From contig DASXMU010000272.1 of the NCBI GenBank assembly GCA_036495485.1, positions 27,610 to 91,609 on the forward strand: a stretch of DNA of 64,000 nt, read 5' to 3'. The translations under genes were made by a program, and so were the position numbers. The notes below the pieces were generated by a model. It was not told the DNA's origin and made no database searches. It worked only from the letters and a program-made list of their open reading frames with translations. Numbering within the stretch: position 1 is the first letter of the stretch; the number at the start of each line of letters is the position of its first letter. Positions 53,355-62,584 of this stretch are shown in pieces. The DNA is from PALSA-505 sp036495485 (GTDB lineage Bacteria; Actinomycetota; Actinomycetes; Streptosporangiales; Streptosporangiaceae).

Positions 53355-54287
53355 ATGCCTGCCTATGCCCGCCGTGCCTTCATGATCCTGCTCGCCCTGG
53401 TGGTCGCACTGGCCGTCACGGCGGCTACGACCTGGCACAGCCTGCCCGGCTCGGTGGCGATGTTCTGGACACTCGCCGGGCACCCGCGCGGGCATGTCCC
53501 GAGGCTGGCCGCGGTCATCGTCCTGCTCGCCGTTCCGCTGGCCGCCGGGGTGATCACCGCCGCCTGCCCCAGGCTCAACGTCGTGCTGCTGATGCGTTCC
53601 GGCTTCACAGCGGTGGGCCTGCTGGCAGCCGTGGTCACCGGCCTGCGCGCCGTGTTCACCCTGTCGGTGAACGCGGCGTACGGTGCTGCGTCGCCGATCC
53701 CGGTCGTGATGGCCGTCCTGGCTGCCGTCGTCATGGTGGCGATCGCGCTGCTGGCCGCGCTGTATGTCGCCCGGGCGCCGGCCGATCCGGCCGCGGGGCC
53801 ACCCGCCTGGCGAGCGGGCGATGAGCCGCTGTGGCGCGGCACCGCGATGTCGCGGCGGCCGACCGTCAACGCCATCGTTTTCTTTGTGATCGGCTTCGGC
53901 GCCATCTACATCGGCAGCGACGTCACGGGACTGATCCTCGCCATCGGCGGGATCGTCGGCGGGGCGTTCATCCTCTCGCTGACGGCAATCGTGGCGGAAG
54001 TCGACCGCCGGGAGTTCCGGGTCCGCTACTTCGGCGGTACCCGGTGGCCGGCCACGCGCATACCGGTCCCGGCCATCCATGAGGTCGAGCTGGTGACCGT
54101 CGACCCGCCCAAGTCGGGCGGCTGGGGCTACCGGGGCAGCCTGCGGTGGCAGAAGGCCGCCGCCCTCAACGTCCGCCGTGGGCCTGGGCTCAGGCTGAAA
54201 CTCGACGGCGGCCGGCGGTTTCTGATCACGGTCGACGACCCAGAGGGCGCCGCCGCGGTGCTCCAGCAGTTTGTGATGACGCCATGA
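53355..54287 (+). CDS. DUF1648-like membrane protein
   Basis: ATG 53355 follows GGAGGTC. Four membrane helices occupy the first ~130 residues (MILLALVVALAVTAATTW; LAAVIVLLAVPLAAGVITAA; FTAVGLLAAVVTGL; VVMAVLAAVVMVAIALLAAL). A DUF1648-type sequence, HSLPGSVAMFWTLAGHPRG, lies between the first two. Two more helices near residues 175-215 lead into a soluble beta-rich C-terminal part. DUF1648 proteins in Gram-positives include SdpI-type immunity proteins. An immunity or export-support role next to an ABC transporter would fit a peptide cluster, but nothing proves it. The ABC gene starts at its ATGA overlap. Confidence 0.7.
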   Translation: MPAYARRAFMILLALVVALAVTAATTWHSLPGSVAMFWTLAGHPRGHVPRLAAVIVLLAVPLAAGVITAACPRLNVVLLMRSGFTAVGLLAAVVTGLRAVFTLSVNAAYGAASPIPVVMAVLAAVVMVAIALLAALYVARAPADPAAGPPAWRAGDEPLWRGTAMSRRPTVNAIVFFVIGFGAIYIGSDVTGLILAIGGIVGGAFILSLTAIVAEVDRREFRVRYFGGTRWPATRIPVPAIHEVELVTVDPPKSGGWGYRGSLRWQKAAALNVRRGPGLRLKLDGGRRFLITVDDPEGAAAVLQQFVMTP

Positions 54288-56236
54288 TCACATCCAACGG
54301 CCACAAGCCCGGCCAGTCATCGATCCCGCCCACCGGGCGGCCTTCGATCGGCAAGTTCAAGTCGATCCAGCCGCCGGTCTCCACCACACCCCGCTCGATC
54401 CGGCGCCTGCCCGCTCTGGTGGGCAGGTCGGTCGGGCTGCTGTGGCGGGCCGCTCCGCTGCTGACCGTGTCTATCCTCATCCTGACCCTGATCAGCGGAG
54501 CCTCACAGGCCTTCGCGATGCTCGCGTTCCGCAACGTCCTCGAGACCGTCATCCGCGCGACCGATGTCGGCGTGAAGCACCACCTGGAGATCGGCGTGCT
54601 GGCCGGGCCGGTGCTCATCTTCGGGGCGGTCATCGCCACCGCTGCCATCTCACAGCTCTTGCTGGGCGTCATCCAGACGCTGCTGGTGGAGCGGGTGACC
54701 TACTACACGTTCGAGCGGGTACTCGATGTCGCGGCGGCAGCGGATCTCGGCAAGTTCGACGACCCCGCCTTTCACGACCAGCTGACCCGGGCGCAGAACG
54801 CGGGCGGCCGTCCGTACACGATCACCCAGAGCATGCTTGGCATCGCCCGGTCGCTGTCGGTCATGGGCGGCCTGCTGCTCGTCCTGTTCGCCCTGCAACC
54901 GCTGCTGGTGATCCCACTGCTGCTGATGGTGGTCCCGCTGATCACGGCCAACGTCAGCTTCAGCAAACGGGTCTACCGGTTCAGCGTGGAGTTCAACGAG
55001 CACGAACGCAGGCGCTTTTATCTGCGCTCCCTGCTCACCGCGCGGCCGAGCGCGGCCGAGGTCCGGGCCTACGGCCTGATCGGCCACATCAGGGAGCGCA
55101 ACCAAGCGCTGACCGAGGAGCGGGAGCACGAGCTGCGGTCCATCGCCTGGCGCTCGCTTCCCCGGACGGCCGCCGGCGGGATCGGGGCGGCAATCGCGAT
55201 CGCTGGCAGCGTCGGCCTGCTGATGGGTCTCGTCATGGCGGGCCATGTGCCGTTGGCGTCCGCCGCCGTCGGCGCACTCACCGTCTTTCAGATCTCCGGC
55301 GTCCTGACCATGGTCTCGATGAACGTCGGCCAGTTGTTCGAGAGTTCACTCTTCCTGGATGACTACAAGGATTTCCTGGCCCTCCTGCCGGGCCTGAAGG
55401 ACAAGGACTACGGGCGCGACGCGGAGGCTCCGGCGGAGTTCGATTCGATCCGGGTGGACGATGTGTCGTTCAGCTACCCGAACGCCACGAACCGTGCTCT
55501 CGATGGCGTGAACATCACCCTGGGGCGAGGTGAGATCGTCGCGATTGTCGGCGAGAACGGCTCGGGCAAGACCACGCTCGCGAAGATCCTCTGCCAGCTC
55601 TACTCACCCGAGAAGGGGACCGTCTTCTGGGGCACGACCGACCTGTCCACGGTGCGCCCGGAGTCGCTGTGGCCGCGGATCGCGGTGGTCTTCCAGGACT
55701 TCGGCCGCTATCTCTTCACGGTCGCGGAGAACATCGCGATCGGCCGCATCGAACGCGCCGACGACCGCCCGGCGATCGAAGACGCGGCCGCCGCGGCAGG
55801 TGTCGACGGTTTCGCTGCCGCGCTTCCGGATGGCTACGACACGCCGCTGGGAAAGATATTCGAGCGTGGTGCCGATGTTTCGGTCGGCCAGTGGCAGCGG
55901 ATCGCCCTGGCCCGGGCATTCTTCCGGGACGCCAGGCTGATCATCCTCGACGAGCCCACCGCGGCGCTGGACCCGCGAGCCGAGTACGCCTTGTTCGAAA
56001 GCATGCGCCGCCTGTTCGCCGGCCGGACCGTGCTGCTCATCTCCCATCGTTTTTCGACGGTCCGGTCAGCCGACCGGATCTACGTCATGGACAAGGGACA
56101 CATCGTGGAGTCCGGCACACACGGGCAACTGCTCGCCGACGATGGCCTGTACGCGGAACTGTATGGGCTGCAGGAGGCAACGGAGATTTCGCCGGGCCAG
56201 CCCGGCGCCGCCGGGAGCCTGAAGGCAGGCCGGTGA
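54284..56236 (+). CDS. ABC exporter, fused membrane and ATPase domains
   Basis: ATG 54284 overlaps the previous stop. The 650-residue half-transporter has six membrane helices in residues ~50-360. The nucleotide-binding domain has GENGSGKTT (Walker A), FQDFGRY (Q-loop), VSVGQWQRI (a signature with VSVGQ in place of LSGGQ), LIILDEPTAALDP (Walker B) and ISHRFST (switch His). It should export the mature peptide of the upstream RiPP genes as a homodimer. No N-terminal C39 peptidase domain is present, so leader removal must be done by another protein not seen here. Confidence 0.93.
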   Translation: MITSNGHKPGQSSIPPTGRPSIGKFKSIQPPVSTTPRSIRRLPALVGRSVGLLWRAAPLLTVSILILTLISGASQAFAMLAFRNVLETVIRATDVGVKHHLEIGVLAGPVLIFGAVIATAAISQLLLGVIQTLLVERVTYYTFERVLDVAAAADLGKFDDPAFHDQLTRAQNAGGRPYTITQSMLGIARSLSVMGGLLLVLFALQPLLVIPLLLMVVPLITANVSFSKRVYRFSVEFNEHERRRFYLRSLLTARPSAAEVRAYGLIGHIRERNQALTEEREHELRSIAWRSLPRTAAGGIGAAIAIAGSVGLLMGLVMAGHVPLASAAVGALTVFQISGVLTMVSMNVGQLFESSLFLDDYKDFLALLPGLKDKDYGRDAEAPAEFDSIRVDDVSFSYPNATNRALDGVNITLGRGEIVAIVGENGSGKTTLAKILCQLYSPEKGTVFWGTTDLSTVRPESLWPRIAVVFQDFGRYLFTVAENIAIGRIERADDRPAIEDAAAAAGVDGFAAALPDGYDTPLGKIFERGADVSVGQWQRIALARAFFRDARLIILDEPTAALDPRAEYALFESMRRLFAGRTVLLISHRFSTVRSADRIYVMDKGHIVESGTHGQLLADDGLYAELYGLQEATEISPGQPGAAGSLKAGR

Positions 56237-56260
56237 GCCTTGAGTTCTGAGGGAGAACGC

Positions 56261-57619
56261 GTGCACGACCGCGACAGCGATGTGGCTGAACCCATCCGGC
56301 GGCTCCTGGCCGCCCAGCAGACGGCCAATGGCCCATCCACCCCGCTGACTGCAGACGACGGGGCGCCCATTTTCCTGTTGTGCTGCGCGCGGTCAGGGTC
56401 GACTCTCCTGCGGGTCCTGCTGAACAGTCACTCACAGGTGGCCTGCCCGCCGGAGACGTTGTTCCCGCAGGTTGCGAACGCGCTCATCAAGATGTGGGGG
56501 TCGACCGAGGGCAGCGACAACTGGCGAACGCTGTCCGGTGAGGCGCGCAGCGCCATCAGGAAAACCATCTCGGAACCACTCGAAGCCTTTGCCGCCAAAC
56601 GTGGCAAGAAGGTGTGGTGCGACAAGTCGGCGTCGAACATCCCAGGGGCTGACCTGCTCCTCCAGGTCTTCCCTGAAGCCCGCTTCATCACCCTCTACCG
56701 GCATCCCATGGACGTCATAGCGTCCGGCCTCAACGCCTCCAGGTGGGGCTTTCGGGCCTACGGCTTCGAGCCCTACGTCCGGATGTCGACCGACAACTTC
56801 GTTCGCGCCCTGGCGATGTACTGGTACGACCAGGTGGCAGCCATCCGCAGATTCGAGCGCAAGAATGGTGAGCGCTGCACCAGGGTCTATTACGAGGCGC
56901 TCGTCACAGCGCCGGATGCCACCGGCCACATACTGTGCGACGGCCTGGGGCTACCGTGGGATCCGGCCATTCTGGAACCGGATTTCGGGTCGCTCGACGA
57001 CTTCGGGGCGGGAGACTACAAGCTTCCCTACACGAGCAGCATCCAGAAAACGAGCATCGGCCAGGGACACGCCGTTCCGGCGGGCATGATCCCACCGGAT
57101 CTGCTGCTCGTCGTCAATACCCTGCTGACCGAGCTTGAGTATCCCCAGATCGGTGCCGACTGGAACACCGTCAGGTACCCCTTCGCGGCCCCCCAGGACG
57201 TCGGCGCCGCGACCCAGGAAGCCGAAATAGCGGAGGTCACCGACGTATTGCGCGCCGGAATGCTGGAACTCGCCAAGAACGGCGGTGGTCAGGCGCCGCT
57301 CATGTGCCTCACCTTCGGCGAATCGGCCGGCTCCCTGATCATCGATATCCCAGCCGGTGATGTCCGTGCCGAGCATGAATACGACCAGGCGGATGTGATG
57401 GTGTCCGCCTCGGCCGGGGTGCTGCTCGCCATAGCGGGCGGCGCCAACATGGGGGAGGCGATACAAGAGGGAGATGTCCGGCTGTCCGGCACGGACATGA
57501 TCATGACAACTCGGCAGGAGTACGGCATCGCCCGGTGGCTGGTGAAGCTGCTGACGGCCGGGGCGCCTGCCGCTGCCAGTACCAGGGAACGTCCGAACAT
57601 CAAGCCCGCCCTTGGATAG
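56261..57619 (+). CDS. Sulfotransferase fused to an SCP2-like domain
   Basis: GTG 56261 has GAGGGAG at a good distance, better than TTG 56240. Residues ~30-290 form a PAPS-dependent sulfotransferase: CCARSGSTLLRVLL is the 5'-phosphosulfate loop, and YRHPMDVIASGLNAS is the 3'-phosphate region. Residues ~330-445 resemble an SCP2 sterol-carrier domain (LMCLTFGESAGSLIID and GGANMGEAIQEGDVRLSG). It would sulfate a hydroxyl group, perhaps on a lipid-like acceptor held by the SCP2 part. It lies 24 bases after the ABC exporter, so it may modify the peptide, but a separate lipid role is possible. Confidence 0.82.
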   Translation: MHDRDSDVAEPIRRLLAAQQTANGPSTPLTADDGAPIFLLCCARSGSTLLRVLLNSHSQVACPPETLFPQVANALIKMWGSTEGSDNWRTLSGEARSAIRKTISEPLEAFAAKRGKKVWCDKSASNIPGADLLLQVFPEARFITLYRHPMDVIASGLNASRWGFRAYGFEPYVRMSTDNFVRALAMYWYDQVAAIRRFERKNGERCTRVYYEALVTAPDATGHILCDGLGLPWDPAILEPDFGSLDDFGAGDYKLPYTSSIQKTSIGQGHAVPAGMIPPDLLLVVNTLLTELEYPQIGADWNTVRYPFAAPQDVGAATQEAEIAEVTDVLRAGMLELAKNGGGQAPLMCLTFGESAGSLIIDIPAGDVRAEHEYDQADVMVSASAGVLLAIAGGANMGEAIQEGDVRLSGTDMIMTTRQEYGIARWLVKLLTAGAPAAASTRERPNIKPALG

Positions 57620-57627
57620 GACACGTC

Positions 57628-58521
57628 ATGCCTTTCGCATCTGCCCATTTCCGCGCTGGATTTCGGCCAACGGTTACCCGGGCACGCCTCGCCGCCGCGG
57701 CCTTCTGCGGCGTAACCGTTGTGGCCATCGCAGGCTGCTCGTCCAGCCCGGCCACGCCATCGGGCCATACCTCGTCGAGCAGTCCCGGGGCCAGTTCGTC
57801 CACCGGCACCGGCACCACCGGTAGCGGCCTGCCGGTACGCCAGGCCCTCTACCTGGCCCTGCAGCAAGGGAAAAAGGACACCTCAGCCCTGGGCAACATC
57901 AACGTCCAGGTCTCCGGTTCCTCCGCCAGCACGAGCGTGGGCACCATGCGGATGCAGTTCAAGCCCAGCACCATAATCAGCAGTACCGTCCGGGTCAAAG
58001 CGTCCAGCAGGGTGGTCAACCTGGACGAGATCACAGCCGGGAACACCCTCTACATCAAGACAGCATCGCTGACCGTCGCGACCGGCAAGCCCTGGGCAGC
58101 GATCCCCTCCCCGGCCGGGGCGGCGACCGTCGGCCAGCCGAGCATGTCCAACCCCAACCCGCTCCAGGACATCGAGCTGCTGTTCAACTCGAACGACTTC
58201 CACAACGCCGGCACCCAGGTAGTCAACGGCGTCAGCACCACACAGTACGAAGGCTCCTACCCCGCTTCGGACGCCCTCAAGGGCCTGAAGCCCAGCGAGA
58301 TCAAGAGCATCGGTTCATCGATCCACGGCCTGATCGCCGAGACCGTCTGGATCGACGGCCAGCACCAGCTGCGCAAGGTGGTCACCACCGAGCACGTCTC
58401 GGCCGTAACCATCACCATCACCATGAACATAACCGCGATCAACGTCCCCCTGACCGTCGCACTCCCCCCAGCAAACCAGGTCTCGCACCTGCCACTGAGC
58501 GCCCTCGGCGGCAGCAACTAA
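57628..58521 (+). CDS. LppX/LprG-like lipoprotein
   Basis: The 297-residue protein has a signal peptide with the lipobox VAIAGCSSS, then a Ser/Thr-rich linker. The LppX_LprAFG-type body is NINVQVSGSSASTSVGTMRM, ANQVSHLPL near the end, and strands that would form an open half-barrel (QFKPSTIISSTVRV, TLYIKTASLTV). Such lipoproteins carry hydrophobic molecules across the cell wall. It is nine bases after the sulfotransferase and likely in the same transcript. A role in handling a lipid or the peptide product is plausible. The ribosome site (GGATAGGA) is weak. Confidence 0.8.
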   Translation: MPFASAHFRAGFRPTVTRARLAAAAFCGVTVVAIAGCSSSPATPSGHTSSSSPGASSSTGTGTTGSGLPVRQALYLALQQGKKDTSALGNINVQVSGSSASTSVGTMRMQFKPSTIISSTVRVKASSRVVNLDEITAGNTLYIKTASLTVATGKPWAAIPSPAGAATVGQPSMSNPNPLQDIELLFNSNDFHNAGTQVVNGVSTTQYEGSYPASDALKGLKPSEIKSIGSSIHGLIAETVWIDGQHQLRKVVTTEHVSAVTITITMNITAINVPLTVALPPANQVSHLPLSALGGSN

Positions 58522-58622
58522 GATCTTGCCGCGCTCGGTTACCTTGTCGCCGTGCTGCCTGGCCCAATCTCTGAGTAAGACATATTCACGCAGGTCAGAG
58601 GGTCTCTATTCCAGCTTACGGT

Positions 58623-59246
58623 GTGGTGATCGGCGGGTCGGCCGGGTCGATCGGGCGGTTCGTGTCCGCTGGTAATGTCGCGTACGTGACGGGCCCGGAT
58701 AGGTGGGTGATCCACGGCGAGCGATTGGTGGACGACACCCCTCATATCCGCGTGAGCCTGGCCGATGTCGAGCTTCCTAACCATGTGCGTTTCACGCAGT
58801 ACGTCTTCCGGATGCGGCGCTGCGCGATGACGGTAGTTCTGGATGATGTGGGGGAGCGGGTCTTGCTGGTGCGGCGGCACCGGTTCATCGTGGATCGCTG
58901 GGTGTGGGAGCTGCCGGGTGGTTACGTGGACGATGGGGAAGACTCCGCCGCAGCGGCTGCGCGTGAGGTGGAGGAGGAAACGGGATGGCGTCCACGGCGG
59001 ATGGATTTCGTCCTGTCCTGTCAGCCGGTCATCGGGAACGCTGATTATCCGCAGGACTTGTACTTGGCTCACGGGGCCGAGCGGGTTGGAGAGCCCGAAG
59101 CTGACGAGGCTGCCGAGGTCCGGTGGGTGCCTGTCGGTGAGACGCCGGCCATGATTGCCAAGGGTGACATTCTCGGGGCGATGACGGTTATCGGCGTGCA
59201 GCATGTCCTGCTGCGGCGGGCAGGCGTTCACCTACCTCCGCCATGA
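58623..59246 (+). CDS. Nudix hydrolase
   Basis: The Nudix box is complete: GX5EX7REVEEETG, within residues ~99-121 (PGGYVDDGED, then REVEEETG). It hydrolyses nucleoside diphosphate derivatives such as ADP-ribose or NADH using Mg2+ held by the box glutamates. The start is uncertain, since GTG 58623 lacks a clear ribosome site and GTG 58686 is another option. The gene is convergent with the TPR-type regulator at 59188 and overlaps it by 59 bases at the 3' ends. Nudix genes commonly neighbour such regulators in actinobacteria, though the link is unexplained. Confidence 0.9.
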   Translation: MVIGGSAGSIGRFVSAGNVAYVTGPDRWVIHGERLVDDTPHIRVSLADVELPNHVRFTQYVFRMRRCAMTVVLDDVGERVLLVRRHRFIVDRWVWELPGGYVDDGEDSAAAAAREVEEETGWRPRRMDFVLSCQPVIGNADYPQDLYLAHGAERVGEPEADEAAEVRWVPVGETPAMIAKGDILGAMTVIGVQHVLLRRAGVHLPPP

Positions 59247-60579
59247 AGTCCCGGACGGCTGGAACATCGGCTCGCGGGCGAAGCCTATGTACGAGGTCGC
59301 GCACGTAGCGGACGCTGCGGGCGGAGGTGAGACGGACGGTCAGGTCCAGGGCTTGCCACCCCGCGACGCAGGCTTGCTCCGGCTCACCTTGTGCTGCGTG
59401 CGCAGTGGCGAGCAGGGACAGGTTGAAGGCCCGTCCGCGCACGTAGCGGCGGTCCATATCCAGGGAGCGCCGCGCATACCGTGCCGTGTGGTCGGCTTCG
59501 CCGAGATCGCGAAAACATTGCGCCATGCGGGCCGCTAGGTATGCCTCATCGAAGTAGGCCAGCCAGGCCGGGTCATCTTCACGGGTCGCGCGGTCAAAGG
59601 TCCGTTCTGCCGTGGCCAGAGCTGAGCCGCAGGCGTGGGCGTCGTTGCGGGCAGCGTGCCCGTGGGCTTCCATGACCAGGCACTCGGTGAGCAGTGTTGC
59701 TGAACCGTGGTGGCCGGCCGCAGCCTGGGCGGCGCGGGCGAGGTCGATTGCTTCATCTGGCCGGGCCAGGTAGAGCGCTTGGTGTGCCTGGGCAGCGAGA
59801 ATCTCCGCAGCAAGAGCCGGGTCGTCAGCGTGCCGCGCATAGGCCACCGCTTGTGTGAGGTACCGCTGCGCAAGCCCATGTTCGCCGCTGTCATAAGCAA
59901 CCCAGCCAGCTAGCTGCGAGAGTTCGCCGCATGCGGTGGCGAGCTGCCGGCCTGTCTCTTCCCGGTAGCTGCCGGTCGTGAGCAGGCGTGAGACGTGATC
60001 GTCGAGGTAGGACACGATCGGATTCCGGATTCTGCCACCGCCGAACTGGTTATCCATCTCCCGGTAGGAGTGCGTCAGGTCGCGTATCGCGTCGATATCA
60101 GCGCGCCCGACTCTGCGTATTCCGGCAGCGGCGGGTGCGTCCGCAGTCGGGCTGGTGAGCCAGCGCAGCGCGGAGGCCGATAGCGCGGCCGAGGTGAAGA
60201 CCGCATTGACCAGGAACCGCCTTCGCTGCACGTCGGCCCTCCACAGAGCGGTTGAGGTAGCCACGGTGCCCGTCCATCCGGTAGAGAGCTGCAAGCCAAG
60301 ATCACCGGGCAAGTTGCTGGGGGTCATGCCCAGTTCGGTTTCGGAGAGCTTCCTGCCCAGAGCATCGCTGAGGACGATGGCGGCCAGTTCAGGAACAGGC
60401 GGGCGTGGCTGTTCTCCCGCCAGCCACCGCAGGACCGACGTGTGATCACACCGCACGCCGCCGACACCCCGGATCGCGGCTGCGTCAGCGACTCTGCGTG
60501 CCAGGCCCTTGTTGGACATTCCAGCCTCGTCCAGCAAAGCGCGCAGCCGCAGGTTCTCCTCCTTCGGATCTCGCGGCAA
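59188..60579 (-). CDS. XRE-type regulator with TPR-like C-terminal half
   Basis: The 463-residue protein begins at TTG 60579, since the conserved family start PRDPKEENLRLRALL lies there and GAGGGGCAGG precedes it. Residues 15-75 are a helix-turn-helix (AGMSNKGLARRVADAAAIRG; DHTSVLRWLAGEQPR). The rest consists of TPR-like helical repeats (DLARAAQAAAGHHGSATLL; ATAERTFDRATREDDPAWLA). These are sensory platforms of unknown ligand. Genes of this kind are abundant in antibiotic-producing actinobacteria. It may act on the nearby Nudix or the small genes at 60725, from which it diverges. Confidence 0.85.
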   Translation of the reverse strand: MPRDPKEENLRLRALLDEAGMSNKGLARRVADAAAIRGVGGVRCDHTSVLRWLAGEQPRPPVPELAAIVLSDALGRKLSETELGMTPSNLPGDLGLQLSTGWTGTVATSTALWRADVQRRRFLVNAVFTSAALSASALRWLTSPTADAPAAAGIRRVGRADIDAIRDLTHSYREMDNQFGGGRIRNPIVSYLDDHVSRLLTTGSYREETGRQLATACGELSQLAGWVAYDSGEHGLAQRYLTQAVAYARHADDPALAAEILAAQAHQALYLARPDEAIDLARAAQAAAGHHGSATLLTECLVMEAHGHAARNDAHACGSALATAERTFDRATREDDPAWLAYFDEAYLAARMAQCFRDLGEADHTARYARRSLDMDRRYVRGRAFNLSLLATAHAAQGEPEQACVAGWQALDLTVRLTSARSVRYVRDLVHRLRPRADVPAVRDFMAEVGERLPAAAGHAARR

Positions 60580-60724
60580 ATGCCTGCCCCTCTACCAGGT
60601 ACGGACACGATCAGTTTGACACTGCCGCACGCCTGGCGAGGCGGCTAAGCCGATTCACACCCCCTATTCACACATCCGCCCTGCCTTCCAACCTCCCGGA
60701 TATGCCGCGTGCGGAGGTTCGCTG

Positions 60725-61408
60725 ATGGTTATGACCAGCACGCCGCACGCAGTCCGCGCAGCAGCGCAGCTCCACGAAGCCGTCCAGGATATGGCTCGTG
60801 TGGTCAACCGTCGCAACGCTCAAGAGGATCGAATGCTTATGGTGCACGACGACATGGAAACAGGCATCGACGACGCAGAGTCCCGTGCGGCTATGCGAGT
60901 AATGATCGAGGTGTTGACTGGGCGAGGGTTCGATGTTCGCGAGCCGGAATGGGAAAACCCGGTCCTAGCTCTCGACGGTGTCAATTCCAGGCGCTGTGAG
61001 ATTCAGGTCGGATTCGGCGGGCAGGCGACGTGGGAATACCTCCCATCAAATGATGCCCATATCGAGTCGGCCGATATTAGCCGCATGGTACTGCGATTGC
61101 TCGGCGCACACACTATCGACTCCGGAGAACCACATGCAGAACCGCATCCGGAAGTCACGCCGAAAGGTGCGGTAGCACATGAGATGAAGGCTAGAGGGTT
61201 GGGAGTGGAGATAGACGTATTCATCGATGACATGGTCTACGCCGTCGGGGCTACGATCGAGATCACCAACCCAGCCAAGCACGAACGCGGTGCAGTAAAT
61301 GTGACGGACGATGGCGCTATCTGGTGGGAATGTGACTTCGAAGAGCTGACTGGACACGCTACGGAAATCGCAGAAACGATCGCCGACGCGCTGGCGCTAC
61401 GCCAATAG
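60725..61408 (+). CDS. Hypothetical protein (227 residues)
   Basis: ATG 60725 has GGAGG seven bases upstream. The protein has a helical N-terminus (AVRAAAQLHEAVQDMARVV), then a mixed alpha/beta part that contains many acidic residues (DDMETGIDDAESRAAM). A beta-rich centre (CEIQVGFGGQATWEYLP; INEITNPA-like strands) follows. No family is recognised; no membrane segment or signal is seen. It diverges from the XRE-type regulator and sits in a row of four + strand genes (to 63311), with spacing short enough for an operon. Confidence 0.55.
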   Translation: MVMTSTPHAVRAAAQLHEAVQDMARVVNRRNAQEDRMLMVHDDMETGIDDAESRAAMRVMIEVLTGRGFDVREPEWENPVLALDGVNSRRCEIQVGFGGQATWEYLPSNDAHIESADISRMVLRLLGAHTIDSGEPHAEPHPEVTPKGAVAHEMKARGLGVEIDVFIDDMVYAVGATIEITNPAKHERGAVNVTDDGAIWWECDFEELTGHATEIAETIADALALRQ

Positions 61409-61423
61409 ATGGAGGGGTGACAG

Positions 61424-61897
61424 GTGATGGCAGGACAAGCGGTAGCGCGCGTTAACCATGGCCGCAAACGCGTCTCTGAGTCCATGGCGATGCGTCTTGA
61501 TGTGGTGCTGGACGCGGGAGGAACTGGCAGCACTGGCGGACATACCGCCATTGCGGGAGCAACCCAGGACTTTGAGAGCTTGGAAGAGCCGGAAGACTGG
61601 TCGGTGGCGCATCAAAAGCTGGCTTTGGCCTACCTGGCGGCGGGTGATCTTAATAGAGCATCGCAGTACATAGATATAGCGCTGGCCAACCGGCTGCGGG
61701 AGTCGCCGTTGCAGCAGGTGCGGCTGGATACGGCGCATGCTCATATCCTGCTCTCCGATCGGCGTACTTGTGCGGAAGGGGTTACGGTGCTGGCCCGTGC
61801 CGAGCAAATGGCTGTACGTTATGGCCTTTCTCGCCAGCTCCAGAGTATTGAGCGTATCGGCCAGCTTGCCGCAGAAAGCGCGCTCGTGAACGTATGA
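61424..61897 (+). CDS. TPR-repeat protein, probable regulator fragment
   Basis: GTG 61424 follows GGAGGGG. Residues ~50-150 are helical repeats (DWSVAHQKLALAYLAAGDLNRASQYIDIALANRL; QLQSIERIGQLA) that match the C-terminal part of XRE-TPR regulators. The first ~45 residues show no helix-turn-helix and look unrelated. A second frame (61458 on) encodes a plausible TREELAALADIPPL stretch over the same bases, so this may be a truncated and frameshifted relic of a longer regulator. It could also be a genuine small TPR protein. It lies 15 bases after the previous gene. Confidence 0.5.
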   Translation: MMAGQAVARVNHGRKRVSESMAMRLDVVLDAGGTGSTGGHTAIAGATQDFESLEEPEDWSVAHQKLALAYLAAGDLNRASQYIDIALANRLRESPLQQVRLDTAHAHILLSDRRTCAEGVTVLARAEQMAVRYGLSRQLQSIERIGQLAAESALVNV

Positions 61898-61918
61898 AAT
61901 ATTCTAAGGGAGGGATTC

Positions 61919-62584
61919 GTGCCGATCAGCCATGAGCATGTTACCGAGTCAGACTATGCCGACGCTCGGGTTATCTGGGACTATCACCATATGCACCATG
62001 ACCTGAAGCCCTGCGACGCGGCCATTGGTCTTGGCAGCCATGACCTTGGCGTGGCGGCCTTCGCGGCTGAACTGTACAAGCGTAACTTGTTCGGCATGCT
62101 GGTATTCAGCGGGGCGAATAGCCCGACCACGGCGGCCCGGTTCCCGCGTGGTGAGGCGTATCACTACCGGGAGCGAGCCATTGACCTTGGTGTGCCCGAA
62201 TCGGTAATTCTGGTCGAACCGCATGCTAGTAATACTGGAGAGAACATATCACTTTCCCAGCCACTGCTCCGCCAGGCGGGGATTGATCCCAGCTCCCTGA
62301 TGCTCGTCTCCAAGCCCTACATGCAACGGCGAGCCTACGCGACGTGCCGGAAGGTCTGGCCGGAAGTCGGTGTGATATGCGCTTCGGAGCCCTTGAGCTT
62401 TGCGGACTATGTGGGCAGCATCGGCAACATTCGTCTCGTCATCGACATGCTGGCTGGTGACTTGCAGCGGGTTATCGAGTATCCGAAGCTCGGCTTTGCC
62501 ATCGAACAGGACGTACCGGATGATGTTTACAAAGCCTACGGCAGGCTGCTCCAGGCCGGTTATGACAGCAGACTCCTTAAATAG
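61919..62584 (+). CDS. YdcF/ElyC-like (DUF218) protein
   Basis: GTG 61919 follows AAGGGAGGG. The 221-residue protein shows the DUF218 pattern: DAAIGLGSHDLGVAAFAAELY (nucleotide-like loop), MLVFSGANSPTT, ILVEPHASNTGENI (the conserved ENT-like motif) and LVSKPYMQRRAYATC. There is no membrane helix, so it is of the soluble YdcF type, which binds SAM or a nucleotide sugar in the few studied cases. The stop codon overlaps the next gene (start 62562) by 23 bases, so the two are coupled. Confidence 0.8.
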   Translation: MPISHEHVTESDYADARVIWDYHHMHHDLKPCDAAIGLGSHDLGVAAFAAELYKRNLFGMLVFSGANSPTTAARFPRGEAYHYRERAIDLGVPESVILVEPHASNTGENISLSQPLLRQAGIDPSSLMLVSKPYMQRRAYATCRKVWPEVGVICASEPLSFADYVGSIGNIRLVIDMLAGDLQRVIEYPKLGFAIEQDVPDDVYKAYGRLLQAGYDSRLLK

